From: Rhodoluna sp.
GTDB lineage: Bacteria; Actinomycetota; Actinomycetes; Actinomycetales; Microbacteriaceae
Length of the DNA: 34,491 nucleotides
Assembly (NCBI GenBank): GCA_016462375.1
Contig: JAEMTJ010000005.1
Location: 4,529-39,019 of the forward strand
Direction of reading: 5' to 3'
This document shows, in pieces, positions 8,521-16,703 of this stretch. The position numbers and the translations under genes were made by a program. The stretch's first letter is position 1, and every line of letters starts with the position of its first letter. Below the pieces are notes generated by a model. It was not told the origin of the DNA. It ran no database searches and saw only the letters and a program-made list of their open reading frames with translations.

Positions 8521-9768
8521 ATGCGAATCAGGGGATTTGGTCAAGGAGCTCTAGAGGCATCATTTGTGATTGCCATTGGCTTTGTCACAATCTTTTTGCT
8601 AAACATTGCTATCTGGCTAATTGAACAAACAACGGGTTCTAATTTTGGGTCAGTGCTGCAGACTTCATCTTTGATTTGGTTCAATGCTCACGGTGTCCCT
8701 ATTCACTATGCGGCCAGCAAACTTGGAAATATTCATGTCCCCGCATATATCTTTGATCTGGTCCCATTAGGTTTTAGTATTCTGATTGGCTGGTCAATCT
8801 ATCGTGCTGGTAGAAGGCTCAGCAGCGACGAGTACTTAGGTTCAAGTTGGGTGGGTGCAATTCTGAGCTACGGTGTTTTGGCGGTTGCACTGAGCTCGGT
8901 TGCAAGCACAAAGAAAATCTTCGTTTTAGATTGGCAGGCAGTCTTTATTCCAACTGCTTTATTTGCAGCTCTACTCATTATTGGTTCAGTAGTTGGCGCT
9001 CCTAAGTTTGAAACTTCGGGTGCGCTCAGAAGTAAGTTCTCAGATTTCTTCATCAATCGCTTCGAGAAATTACCGTGGGCTATCAAGCCGTTACTCTCTC
9101 CTGCTCTTAGAGCCGGAACGGCCGTGGTATTAGCGCTGACTGCTTTTAGTGCAATTGTGATTGCAATATCTTTGGCTTTGAACTGGATAGAAGTAATTCG
9201 CCTGTATCAGTCGCTGCAACTTAGTCTCTTGGGAACACTCACAGTTAGTTTTGGTCAACTAGCACTTCTGCCAAACCTCATAGCGCTAGGCGATACTTGG
9301 TTAACCGGAGTTGGTTTCGCTATCGGCCAGGGATCGATGGTTAGCCCAATTGGAACTGAACTAGGTCCGATACCAGCTATTCCATTGCTAGCCGTTATCC
9401 CTTTCGGTAGCTCAGCTTTGATGATTCTCTTTGTGATAATCCCTTTGTTTGCTGCCTTCCTGGCGACCCTGTTGGTGAAATCACACACTGCTGAGCTTAG
9501 ATTCAACTACGCCTCTGCGACCTCGGCGGCCCTAGCTCTTGGCCTATCAATTGGTTTTGTCGCAGCAATTGAGATGTTCTTGCTCGCCGATTTCTCTGGT
9601 GGATCGATAGGTCCAGGCCGGATGGCTTCAGTTGGGGCAACACCATGGTTAGTGGCCATTGTCACCTTTGTTGAAGTATCAGTTGCGTCTATCTTGGCTG
9701 CGTTTTTTAGCGCTAGACCAGAAGCTGCCGACCGTGAACTCATTCAGAAGGTGCGACGGGTAAAATAG
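8521..9768 (+). CDS. DUF6350 / PerM-like polytopic membrane protein
   Basis: The 415-residue protein is almost wholly hydrophobic, with roughly nine or ten predicted membrane helices (for example around residues 13–36, 75–97, 112–135, 145–160, 200–225 and 380–405). It has short loops and a basic C-terminus (RELIQKVRRVK). Its position between sucCD and purNH matches the DUF6350 family and the mycobacterial gene Rv0955 (PerM), a membrane protein implicated in cell division and persistence. I infer homology mainly from synteny and topology, because the sequence has few motif-like residues. A PerM-like role in the divisome is therefore a hypothesis. The start lies 3 nt after sucD and the next gene starts 4 nt after its stop. 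Confidence 0.7.
   Translation: MRIRGFGQGALEASFVIAIGFVTIFLLNIAIWLIEQTTGSNFGSVLQTSSLIWFNAHGVPIHYAASKLGNIHVPAYIFDLVPLGFSILIGWSIYRAGRRLSSDEYLGSSWVGAILSYGVLAVALSSVASTKKIFVLDWQAVFIPTALFAALLIIGSVVGAPKFETSGALRSKFSDFFINRFEKLPWAIKPLLSPALRAGTAVVLALTAFSAIVIAISLALNWIEVIRLYQSLQLSLLGTLTVSFGQLALLPNLIALGDTWLTGVGFAIGQGSMVSPIGTELGPIPAIPLLAVIPFGSSALMILFVIIPLFAAFLATLLVKSHTAELRFNYASATSAALALGLSIGFVAAIEMFLLADFSGGSIGPGRMASVGATPWLVAIVTFVEVSVASILAAFFSARPEAADRELIQKVRRVK
9761..9766 (+). promoter_or_regulatory. Candidate leaderless -10 element for purN
   Basis: TAAAAT is followed by 6 nt and the purN GTG at 9773, the canonical TANNNT-N6-RTG leaderless layout. It repeats the 1233–1238 element exactly. It overlaps the stop codon of the PerM-like gene. 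Confidence 0.4.
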
Positions 9769-9772
9769 GGGA

Positions 9773-10342
9773 GTGCTCTCTGTTGTCGTTCTCATCTCTG
9801 GCGGCGGATCTAACCTTCTTGCATTACTAAAAGCAGCTGAGAATCCGCTCTATCCAGTCAAAATAGTCGCAGTCGGCTCCGATAAGGATGCCACTGGGTT
9901 AGAGCACGCCGAGCTCTTTGAGGTCGACACATTTGTGGTTGAGCCAGAGCGCTTTACCGATAGAGACCAGTGGGGTCAGACCCTACTGTCCAACGTCTTG
10001 CACCACCAACCAGACCTAGTCGTCTTGGCTGGATTCATGAAGATTTTGCCAGAGAGCTTTGTCAGTGCTTTCCCTGGCAAACTGATCAACACTCACCCAT
10101 CGCTGCTTCCAGAGTTCAAAGGAGCGCATGCTGTTCGTGATGCACTTCAAGCAGGTGCTACTAGAACCGGTGTAACCATTCACTATGTTGATGCCGGGGT
10201 CGATACCGGAGAGGTTATTGTTCAACAAGAAATAGCTATCGTAGCTGGAGAATCAGAAGAACAATTACATGAGCGCATCAAAGGAATTGAACGAGCACTG
10301 CTTGTTAAAACCGTTGAACAAATTGCACTGGGCAAGATCTAA
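9773..10342 (+). CDS. purN: Phosphoribosylglycinamide formyltransferase 1
   Basis: Transfers the formyl group of 10-formyl-THF to GAR in the third step of purine synthesis. The 189 residues begin with the phosphate-binding strand VVVLISGGGSNL. They contain the catalytic Asn106 and His108 in NTHPSLLPEFKGAHAVRDAL and the folate-site loop HYVDAGVDTGEVI. The start is GTG, apparently leaderless. A 20-nt gap separates it from purH, so the two 10-formyl-THF-consuming steps of the pathway are encoded together. Confidence 0.95.
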   Translation: MLSVVVLISGGGSNLLALLKAAENPLYPVKIVAVGSDKDATGLEHAELFEVDTFVVEPERFTDRDQWGQTLLSNVLHHQPDLVVLAGFMKILPESFVSAFPGKLINTHPSLLPEFKGAHAVRDALQAGATRTGVTIHYVDAGVDTGEVIVQQEIAIVAGESEEQLHERIKGIERALLVKTVEQIALGKI

Positions 10343-10362
10343 TGAACGAACTAGAGGAATAA

Positions 10363-12012
10363 GTGTCTGCAAGTAATGAATACACCCCAGCTGATTACCA
10401 GCACCGTGATCGTATTGCGGTTAGGCGTGCTTTGCTATCGGTGAGCGATAAGACCGGTTTGCTAGAGCTAGCTAAGGTATTGGCTGAACATGAGGTTGAA
10501 ATCGTTTCGACTGGTTCAACTGCAGCCACTATTAGAGATGCTGGTATCTCGGTAACCGATGTTTCCGCTGTTACCGGTTTTGCTGAGGCCCTTGACGGTC
10601 GAGTCAAGACATTGCACCCGAACATCCATGCTGGATTACTAGCCGATCTTCGTTTGACTGACCATCAGCGGCAGTTAAGAGAACTTGCTATTGAACCTTT
10701 TGAGTTAGTAGTTGTAAACCTGTATCCATTTGCGAAGACCGTCGCCGGTGGCGCTAAAGGCGATGCTGTTGTTGAGCAGATCGATGTCGGCGGACCGGCA
10801 ATGGTTAGAGGCTCTGCAAAGAACTTTGCCAACGTTGCTGTTGTTGTCGATCCGGCAAAGTATTCAGAAATAATTGCAGCGCTAGTTGAAGGTGGAACTA
10901 CCTTGAACCAGAGACGCGAACTTGCCTCGGAGGCTTTTACTCACACTTCAAGATACGACAGCGCTGTGGCGAGCTGGTTTGTTTCAGAAGTTGAGGCAAG
11001 AGCGCTACCGAATCAGACTATTGAAACATCTCATAAGAACCCTGGCTTTCCGCAGAGCATTGAGATTGAAGCAACCCTGTTGAATGTGCTGCGCTACGGT
11101 GAGAATGCGCATCAGGCTGCAGCGCTCTATCGCAATGGTGCACCTAGTGCCGTCGCCGGTGTTGCTCAGGCTAAACAACATGCCGGTAAAGAGATGTCCT
11201 ATAACAACTATGTTGATGCCGACGCTGCAGTCAGAACTGCATACGACTTTGATGAGCCAGCGGTAGCGATTATCAAGCACGCTAACCCCTGCGGTATAGC
11301 CATTGCACCCAAGGATGCCATTGACCCTATTGCCGAAGCACACTCAGCTGCTTATCTATGTGATCAGCTAAGCGCTTTTGGAGGCGTTGTAGCGGCTAAC
11401 CGCACCGTAACCATGGCTATGGCCCAGAACCTAATGGAGATTTTTACTGAAGTTCTGATTGCCCCCGGCTATGAGTTAGAAGCGCTGCGGTTGTTGATTG
11501 AGCGCAAGAAGAACATGAGGATTCTAGAACTACCAAGAAACTACTCGAGAGAATCTCACGAACTGAGACAGGTCTCTGGCGGTTTCCTAGTGCAGGAACC
11601 AGATAACTATAAGAACTTCTCATCATCAAACTGGAAGTTGGTGTCCGGACCAAGGCCTGATGATGCCACCATGAAAGATCTTGAGTTTGCTTGGCGTGCA
11701 GTGAGATCAGTTAAATCAAATGCAATTCTGCTGGCTAAGGATGGTGCCTCAATTGGTGTTGGTATGGGTCAGGTAAACAGAGTTGATGCTTGCAAACTTG
11801 CAGTAGATCGAGGAATCATCCGTGTGGTGGGATCAGTTGCTGCCAGTGATGCGTTCTTCCCATTCCCAGATGGACTGGAGATTCTAATTAATAACAAAGT
11901 AAAGGCTGTTGTTCAGCCTGGTGGATCAGTTAGAGATGAAGAAGTAATCGCAGTTGCAAAGGCAGCTAATCTCACCATGTTCTTTACCGGTGAGCGTCAC
12001 TTCTACCACTAA
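10363..12012 (+). CDS. purH: Bifunctional AICAR transformylase / IMP cyclohydrolase
   Basis: Catalyses the last two steps to IMP: AICAR (ZMP) to FAICAR with 10-formyl-THF, then ring closure. The 549 residues comprise an MGS-like cyclohydrolase domain (about 20–165, with GFAEALDGRVKTLHP) and the transformylase domain. The latter shows LRYGENAHQ, the catalytic KHANPCG, CDQLSAFGGVVAANRTV, VKSNAILLAKDG and the C-terminal TGERHFYH. Start GTG 10363 follows a GAGGA element. Its substrate ZMP is what the riboswitch upstream of glyA in this window senses. The stop overlaps the convergent mdh stop by 4 nt, leaving no room for a terminator. Confidence 0.96.
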   Translation: MSASNEYTPADYQHRDRIAVRRALLSVSDKTGLLELAKVLAEHEVEIVSTGSTAATIRDAGISVTDVSAVTGFAEALDGRVKTLHPNIHAGLLADLRLTDHQRQLRELAIEPFELVVVNLYPFAKTVAGGAKGDAVVEQIDVGGPAMVRGSAKNFANVAVVVDPAKYSEIIAALVEGGTTLNQRRELASEAFTHTSRYDSAVASWFVSEVEARALPNQTIETSHKNPGFPQSIEIEATLLNVLRYGENAHQAAALYRNGAPSAVAGVAQAKQHAGKEMSYNNYVDADAAVRTAYDFDEPAVAIIKHANPCGIAIAPKDAIDPIAEAHSAAYLCDQLSAFGGVVAANRTVTMAMAQNLMEIFTEVLIAPGYELEALRLLIERKKNMRILELPRNYSRESHELRQVSGGFLVQEPDNYKNFSSSNWKLVSGPRPDDATMKDLEFAWRAVRSVKSNAILLAKDGASIGVGMGQVNRVDACKLAVDRGIIRVVGSVAASDAFFPFPDGLEILINNKVKAVVQPGGSVRDEEVIAVAKAANLTMFFTGERHFYH

Positions 12013-12965
12013 AGGTTAGATATATCTGCTTGCTTTGATCTAACGGCTTCGGCAGCAATCTTTAAGGCTTCTAGTTCAGCTGCATCAAGAGGTGTTTCAA
12101 CTACTTTCTTGATTCCACCCTTACCAAGCTGAGCTTCAACACCTAGGTAAACACCAGAGATTCCAAACTCACCATCAACCCATGCACAAACAGGGAATAC
12201 CGCACCTGAATCTTCATGAACTGCTTTAGCCATCCGAGCAACAGCAGCAGAAGGTGCATAGTAAGCAGAACCGGTCTTTAGCAGGGCTACAATTTCTGCT
12301 CCACCGTTACGAGTCTTTTCAACTAGGTCAGCAATTGCTTCCGTAGTTAAAACTTCAATCAGCGGTTTGCCATTAACTGTTGAAACTGAAGGAACTGGAA
12401 CCATGGTCTCACCGTGGGAACCAAGAGTCAGAGTCTTTACATTTCCTACATCTGCTCCAGTTGCCTCAGCAACGAAGTTGGTAAAGCGAGCGGTGTCTAG
12501 CACTCCGGCTTGACCGATTACTCGTTCCTTAGGGAACCCTGAAGCCTTCTGCGTTAGAGCAGTCATCTCATCCAGCGGGTTAGAAACTACCAAGATAACT
12601 GCGTTCGGAGCGTGCTTAGCGATGTTCTTAGCAACACCGCCGACAATACCTGCGTTGACTTCTAGCAGGTCCATGCGGCTCATGCCAGGTTTACGAGGAA
12701 GACCTGCTGTGATGATCACGATGTCGCTGTCCGCAATAGCTTCATAGCCAGCACCGTCGGGGCTGGTGGTAGCACCAATTACCTTGGTCTCATAGCCTTC
12801 AATTGAGCGTGATTGGTTGATGTCCAAGGCAACGCCTTCAGGCTTACCTTCGATGATGTCAGTTAGGACAACTGTGTCGAAGATGTCATAGGCGGCTAGA
12901 CGCTGCGCTGTTGTGGTTCCGTAGAAACCTGAACCGATTACTGAGACTTTACCGTGGCGTGACAT
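12009..12965 (-). CDS. mdh: Malate dehydrogenase, LDH-like type
   Basis: NAD-dependent oxidation of malate to oxaloacetate. The 318 residues show GSGFYG (11–16), Arg91 in AGLPRKPGMSR (Arg where lactate dehydrogenases have Gln, so dicarboxylate specific) and proton-acceptor His184 in GSHGETM. The start at 12965 lies 9 nt after AAGGAG; an ATG at 12971 lies only 3 nt after it, and longer readings to 13052 are rejected. This is the short, LDH-like MDH class, not the longer VTGAAGQIGY class usual in high-GC actinobacteria. It is convergent with purH and divergent from the ABC exporter pair. Confidence 0.93.
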   Translation of the reverse strand: MSRHGKVSVIGSGFYGTTTAQRLAAYDIFDTVVLTDIIEGKPEGVALDINQSRSIEGYETKVIGATTSPDGAGYEAIADSDIVIITAGLPRKPGMSRMDLLEVNAGIVGGVAKNIAKHAPNAVILVVSNPLDEMTALTQKASGFPKERVIGQAGVLDTARFTNFVAEATGADVGNVKTLTLGSHGETMVPVPSVSTVNGKPLIEVLTTEAIADLVEKTRNGGAEIVALLKTGSAYYAPSAAVARMAKAVHEDSGAVFPVCAWVDGEFGISGVYLGVEAQLGKGGIKKVVETPLDAAELEALKIAAEAVRSKQADISNL

Positions 12966-13039
12966 GCTCATTAGCTCCTTGTGGGATGAATTTGGGTGTT
13001 TAGACGGATATAGCCTAACGCTTCCCGATAGACTGAAAG

Positions 13040-13055
13040 GCTTTGTGAACAAAGC
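13040..13055. promoter_or_regulatory. Perfect 16-bp palindrome, candidate operator for the ABC exporter pair
   Basis: GCTTTGT-GA-ACAAAGC is a perfect 7-2-7 palindrome in the 119-bp gap between divergent mdh and the exporter genes. It overlaps where a -35 would sit if TAATTT at 13064–13069 is the exporter -10. Its symmetry suits a dimeric repressor site. No regulator gene is adjacent. Confidence 0.45.
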
Positions 13056-13084
13056 TCAAATTTTAATTTTAGGTATCGAAGAAG

Positions 13085-14857
13085 ATGAAAAAACTAGGCA
13101 CCGTTGGCACGCTCCTGAGGATATTTCCCTATGCGAAAAGTGCCCTACCCAGAGTGATTCTCGGCACCGTTGCCGCCATCCTGGGGCACATGTTCGCACT
13201 GGCGATTCCGCAGTTCCTAAAGGACTTGATTAACGACCTCCAAGATAACCCAAGCTTCACAATGTTGGTCTGGGCGGTGGTTGCTGTTTTGGGAATGGGA
13301 CTACTTGAAGCCATTATGGTGCTGTTACGCAGATGGCTAGTGCTTACCCCCGGCACACATGTTGAGGCGGGGCTTAGAAAGACTCTTTATGCAAAGCTGC
13401 AAGATCTTCCCGTAGCGTTCCACGATAAGTGGCCAAGCGGCCAGTTACTCTCTCGTGTCACCGGAGATTTGAGCATGATCAGACGCTGGCTGTCTTTCGG
13501 TCTGGTGCTTTTGGTTGCCAACCTATTCACCATCGTGGTTGGTTTTGTGGTGCTCTATTCATTCAACTGGATTTTAGCAACGGTGTTTTTTGTGATGATG
13601 AGCCCACTTTGGGTTTTAGGTTTTAGATTCGAGAAGGATTACCACGACACTGCCAGACTGAGCCAAGACCAAGCCGGAGATCTAGCAACAGCAGTTGAAG
13701 AAAGTGTGCACGGTGTCCGAGTTCTGAAAGCATTCGGTCGTGGCGCTTTCATGACAAATAAGTTTGCCCAGGATGCATTGAAGCTTCGCACAACAGAACT
13801 AAAGAAAGCCAAGATGGTTTCCAGACTCTGGTTCTTCTTCTCTACGATTCCTGATTTTGCTCTAGGCCTTTGTCTGATCATCGGTGTTTGGCAGATTGTT
13901 GAAGGAGATATCACTGCCGGTGTTCTAGGCGCATTTATTCTGACCACCCGTGTCTTGCACTGGCCCATCGACTCGATCGGTTTCCTTTTATCGATGACTA
14001 TTGATGCCAGAACTGCTGTTGAGCGTTTCTTTGAAGTTATCGACACCAAGGTAGACATATCAGACCCAGAAGAACCAAAACAGATTGCTGAATCCAAAGG
14101 GCACTTGGTGTTTGAGAATGTGCACTTTAGATATGCCGATGCTCCCGAAGATCAACCAGATCTACTCAACGGCATCAACCTCGAAATTCAACCTGGAGAA
14201 TCTGTTGCTCTTATTGGAATTACCGGTTCTGGTAAGACCTCGTTGACTGCACTAGCAACCAGACTCTACGAAGTCACCTCTGGTTCGATAAAGCTAGATG
14301 GCATCGACATCAGAGACCTAACTAGAGAGGACCTGAGAGCTCACGTTGCCATGGCATTCGAAGATGCCACTCTGTTCTCAGATTCAGTTAGCTCAAACGT
14401 GCTTCTGGGAAGGCCTAACAGCACTAAGGAAGAGCTAGATCAGGCTATGAATATTGCTCAGGCAGGATTTGCCTATGAGCTACCAGATGGGCTTGATACC
14501 AAGATTGGTGAAGAAGGACTATCCCTATCTGGCGGGCAACGTCAGCGACTAGCGCTAGCTAGAGCAGTTGCTGCTCAACCATCGGTGCTTGTCCTCGATG
14601 ATCCGCTATCAGCGCTAGATGTTGATACCGAAGCGATGGTGGAAGAAGCTCTGAGAACAGTGCTAAAGGCAACTACGGCACTTATTGTGGCTCACCGACC
14701 TTCAACTGTTCAGTTAGCTGACCGAGTTGCCCTATTGCAGGAGGGCAAGATTGTCGCTATCGGAAAACACAGCGACCTCTTGGTTTCTAATGAACACTAC
14801 CGCTACGTGATTAGCAGCCTCGATGCTGCCGGAAAAATGATTGAGGTGAACAACTGA
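13085..14857 (+). CDS. ABC exporter half-transporter, degenerate NBD (subunit A)
   Basis: A 590-residue type IV ABC exporter half: about six membrane helices in residues 20–320, then a nucleotide-binding domain. Walker A GITGSGKTS is at 378–386, signature LSGGQ at 481–485, Walker B VLVLDD at 501–506 and the H-loop at His537. Asp506 replaces the catalytic glutamate, the usual mark of the degenerate half of a heterodimeric exporter. Its stop overlaps the ATG of the partner by 1 nt, so translation is coupled. Substrate is unknown; multidrug or lipid export is the family norm. ATG 13085 is preceded by a GAAGAAG-type site. Confidence 0.92.
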   Translation: MKKLGTVGTLLRIFPYAKSALPRVILGTVAAILGHMFALAIPQFLKDLINDLQDNPSFTMLVWAVVAVLGMGLLEAIMVLLRRWLVLTPGTHVEAGLRKTLYAKLQDLPVAFHDKWPSGQLLSRVTGDLSMIRRWLSFGLVLLVANLFTIVVGFVVLYSFNWILATVFFVMMSPLWVLGFRFEKDYHDTARLSQDQAGDLATAVEESVHGVRVLKAFGRGAFMTNKFAQDALKLRTTELKKAKMVSRLWFFFSTIPDFALGLCLIIGVWQIVEGDITAGVLGAFILTTRVLHWPIDSIGFLLSMTIDARTAVERFFEVIDTKVDISDPEEPKQIAESKGHLVFENVHFRYADAPEDQPDLLNGINLEIQPGESVALIGITGSGKTSLTALATRLYEVTSGSIKLDGIDIRDLTREDLRAHVAMAFEDATLFSDSVSSNVLLGRPNSTKEELDQAMNIAQAGFAYELPDGLDTKIGEEGLSLSGGQRQRLALARAVAAQPSVLVLDDPLSALDVDTEAMVEEALRTVLKATTALIVAHRPSTVQLADRVALLQEGKIVAIGKHSDLLVSNEHYRYVISSLDAAGKMIEVNN

Positions 14858-16662
14858 TGAGTATGTATGGCGTAAAAGACGAAGAGAAGATTCACCTAAA
14901 CAAAGAAGAACAAAAGCGCATTAGAGCTAGATCGATGAAGCTGCTGGGCGAGATCATCCGCCCAGTTCGAAACAGATTGTTTATAAGCTTGGCCTTGGTT
15001 ATCACAAGCCAAGCGCTCAGAGTTTCCGGCCCTTTCCTGATTGCCTTGATTATCGACAGTGGAGTTCCAGCGGCGAAGTCTGGAGACTGGAACCTGCTGT
15101 ATTGGCTTGTTGGCGGCTATGTTTTAGCTTCACTGTTTGCAGGTATCACCATTGCCTTCTTCCTTCGCTTTGCAGCAAGGGTAAACCAGGACATCATGTT
15201 TGGCTTGCGAAAGCGACTATTTTCTCACACTCAGAAGCTCTCTATTGAGTTCCATGAAACATACACATCAGGTCGCGTTATTGCCAGACAGACATCGGAC
15301 ATGGATTCGCTAAAAGAACTGCTCGATTCTGGTGGTAATGAAATGATTGCCGGTCTCCTTTTCATGACTTTCACTGCTGTAGCGCTGGTCACCGTTGATG
15401 CAACATCTTTCTTGATTATGCTCGTCTCTTTTATTCCTTTGTTCTTCCTAACCCGCTGGTTCCAGGTCAATACCAGAGTTAACTACCGTAAGACTCGTGT
15501 GGCATCTGCCAAGTTAATCGTCCACTTCGTTGAGACCATGACCGGTATCCGTGCAGTGAAGGCTTTCCGCAAGGAGAAGAGAAACGAAGAAACCTATAAG
15601 GGTTTGGTTGAAGATTATCGTTCGGTGAACGCTAAGGTTATTCAACTTTTCGGTATCTATGATCCGGGTTTGATCATGATTGGAAACATCACAGTTGCCT
15701 TCGTATTATTCTGGGGTGGTTGGCGAGTCATGCAGGGAGATCTGGGTATCGGAGTATTGATTTCTTGTATTTTGTATGCAAGAAGTTTTTATGAGCCAAT
15801 GGAAAACATTGCGATGTTCTATAACTCGTATCAGTCGGCTAATTCAGCTTTGGAGAAGATCTCTGGTGTTCTAGAAGAAGAACCTTCGGTGCATCAGGCG
15901 CAAAACCCAACTCCTCTTGCTCCAAAGAAGGGGCACCTGCAGTTCTCTAACGTTGAGTTTGCTTATTCCAACGGCAAGGTTGTCTTACCTAGATTTGACT
16001 TGAATATTCCTGCTGGTCAAACTATCGCCCTGGTTGGCACAACCGGTGCTGGTAAATCAACCATGGCGAAACTGATCTCTCGTTTCTATGACCCAAGCTC
16101 TGGTTCTGTTGAACTTGATGGGGTAAACCTAAAGGAACTATCTGATGATGATCTACGCACAGCAATCGTGCTGGTGACCCAAGAGGCTTACCTGTTCAGT
16201 GGCTCAGTTGCTGAGAACATCTCGCTTGGTAAACCAGGTGCATCTCTTGAAGAGATTCATAATGCAGCAAAGGCAGTCGGTGCGCATGAGTTTATCCTGA
16301 GCCTGCCTAGCGGTTATGACACCGATGTGAATAAGCGTGGTGGAAGAGTGTCAGCAGGTCAGCGACAGCTAATCTCCTTCGCGAGAGCATTTATCGCTGA
16401 CCCAACGGTTCTGATCTTGGACGAGGCAACCAGCTCTTTGGATATCCCAGGTGAACGCATGGTGCAGAGGGGTCTGCAGACCCTGTTGGCTGGTAGAACA
16501 GCGATTATCATTGCCCACAGGCTCTCAACCGTCTCTATCGCTAACCGAGTGATAGTTATGGAACATGGCCGGATGATTGAAGACGATACCCCAGCTGCAC
16601 TTATTGCAGGAACGGGTAAGTTCTCCAAGATGCACAAGGCATGGCGAGATTCTCTCGTCTAG
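14857..16662 (+). CDS. ABC exporter half-transporter, catalytic NBD (subunit B)
   Basis: A 601-residue partner of the preceding gene: a cytoplasmic N-terminal ~35 residues rich in Lys/Arg/Glu, six membrane helices, then the NBD. Walker A GTTGAGKS is at 394–401 and Walker B LILDE ends in catalytic Glu523. The signature is VSAGQ (498–502) instead of LSGGQ, and the H-loop is IIAHRLST. Subunit A lacks the catalytic Glu and subunit B has the altered signature, so both defects fall in the same composite ATP site. This is the arrangement of asymmetric heterodimers such as TM287/288. icd follows 41 nt downstream. Confidence 0.92.
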   Translation: MSMYGVKDEEKIHLNKEEQKRIRARSMKLLGEIIRPVRNRLFISLALVITSQALRVSGPFLIALIIDSGVPAAKSGDWNLLYWLVGGYVLASLFAGITIAFFLRFAARVNQDIMFGLRKRLFSHTQKLSIEFHETYTSGRVIARQTSDMDSLKELLDSGGNEMIAGLLFMTFTAVALVTVDATSFLIMLVSFIPLFFLTRWFQVNTRVNYRKTRVASAKLIVHFVETMTGIRAVKAFRKEKRNEETYKGLVEDYRSVNAKVIQLFGIYDPGLIMIGNITVAFVLFWGGWRVMQGDLGIGVLISCILYARSFYEPMENIAMFYNSYQSANSALEKISGVLEEEPSVHQAQNPTPLAPKKGHLQFSNVEFAYSNGKVVLPRFDLNIPAGQTIALVGTTGAGKSTMAKLISRFYDPSSGSVELDGVNLKELSDDDLRTAIVLVTQEAYLFSGSVAENISLGKPGASLEEIHNAAKAVGAHEFILSLPSGYDTDVNKRGGRVSAGQRQLISFARAFIADPTVLILDEATSSLDIPGERMVQRGLQTLLAGRTAIIIAHRLSTVSIANRVIVMEHGRMIEDDTPAALIAGTGKFSKMHKAWRDSLV

Positions 16663-16703
16663 GCTATAGGTATTCAATCTCCTCTAAAACAGAAGGCACC
16701 GCT

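Noticed and set aside
12966..13052. Upstream extension of mdh (MFTKPFSLSG...)
   Set aside because: It runs through the divergent promoter region and the palindrome. AAGGAG followed at 9 nt by ATG 12965 is the better start.
13639..14097. 152-codon minus-strand open frame inside exporter subunit A
   Set aside because: It is antisense to conserved ABC transporter sequence, with no supporting signals.
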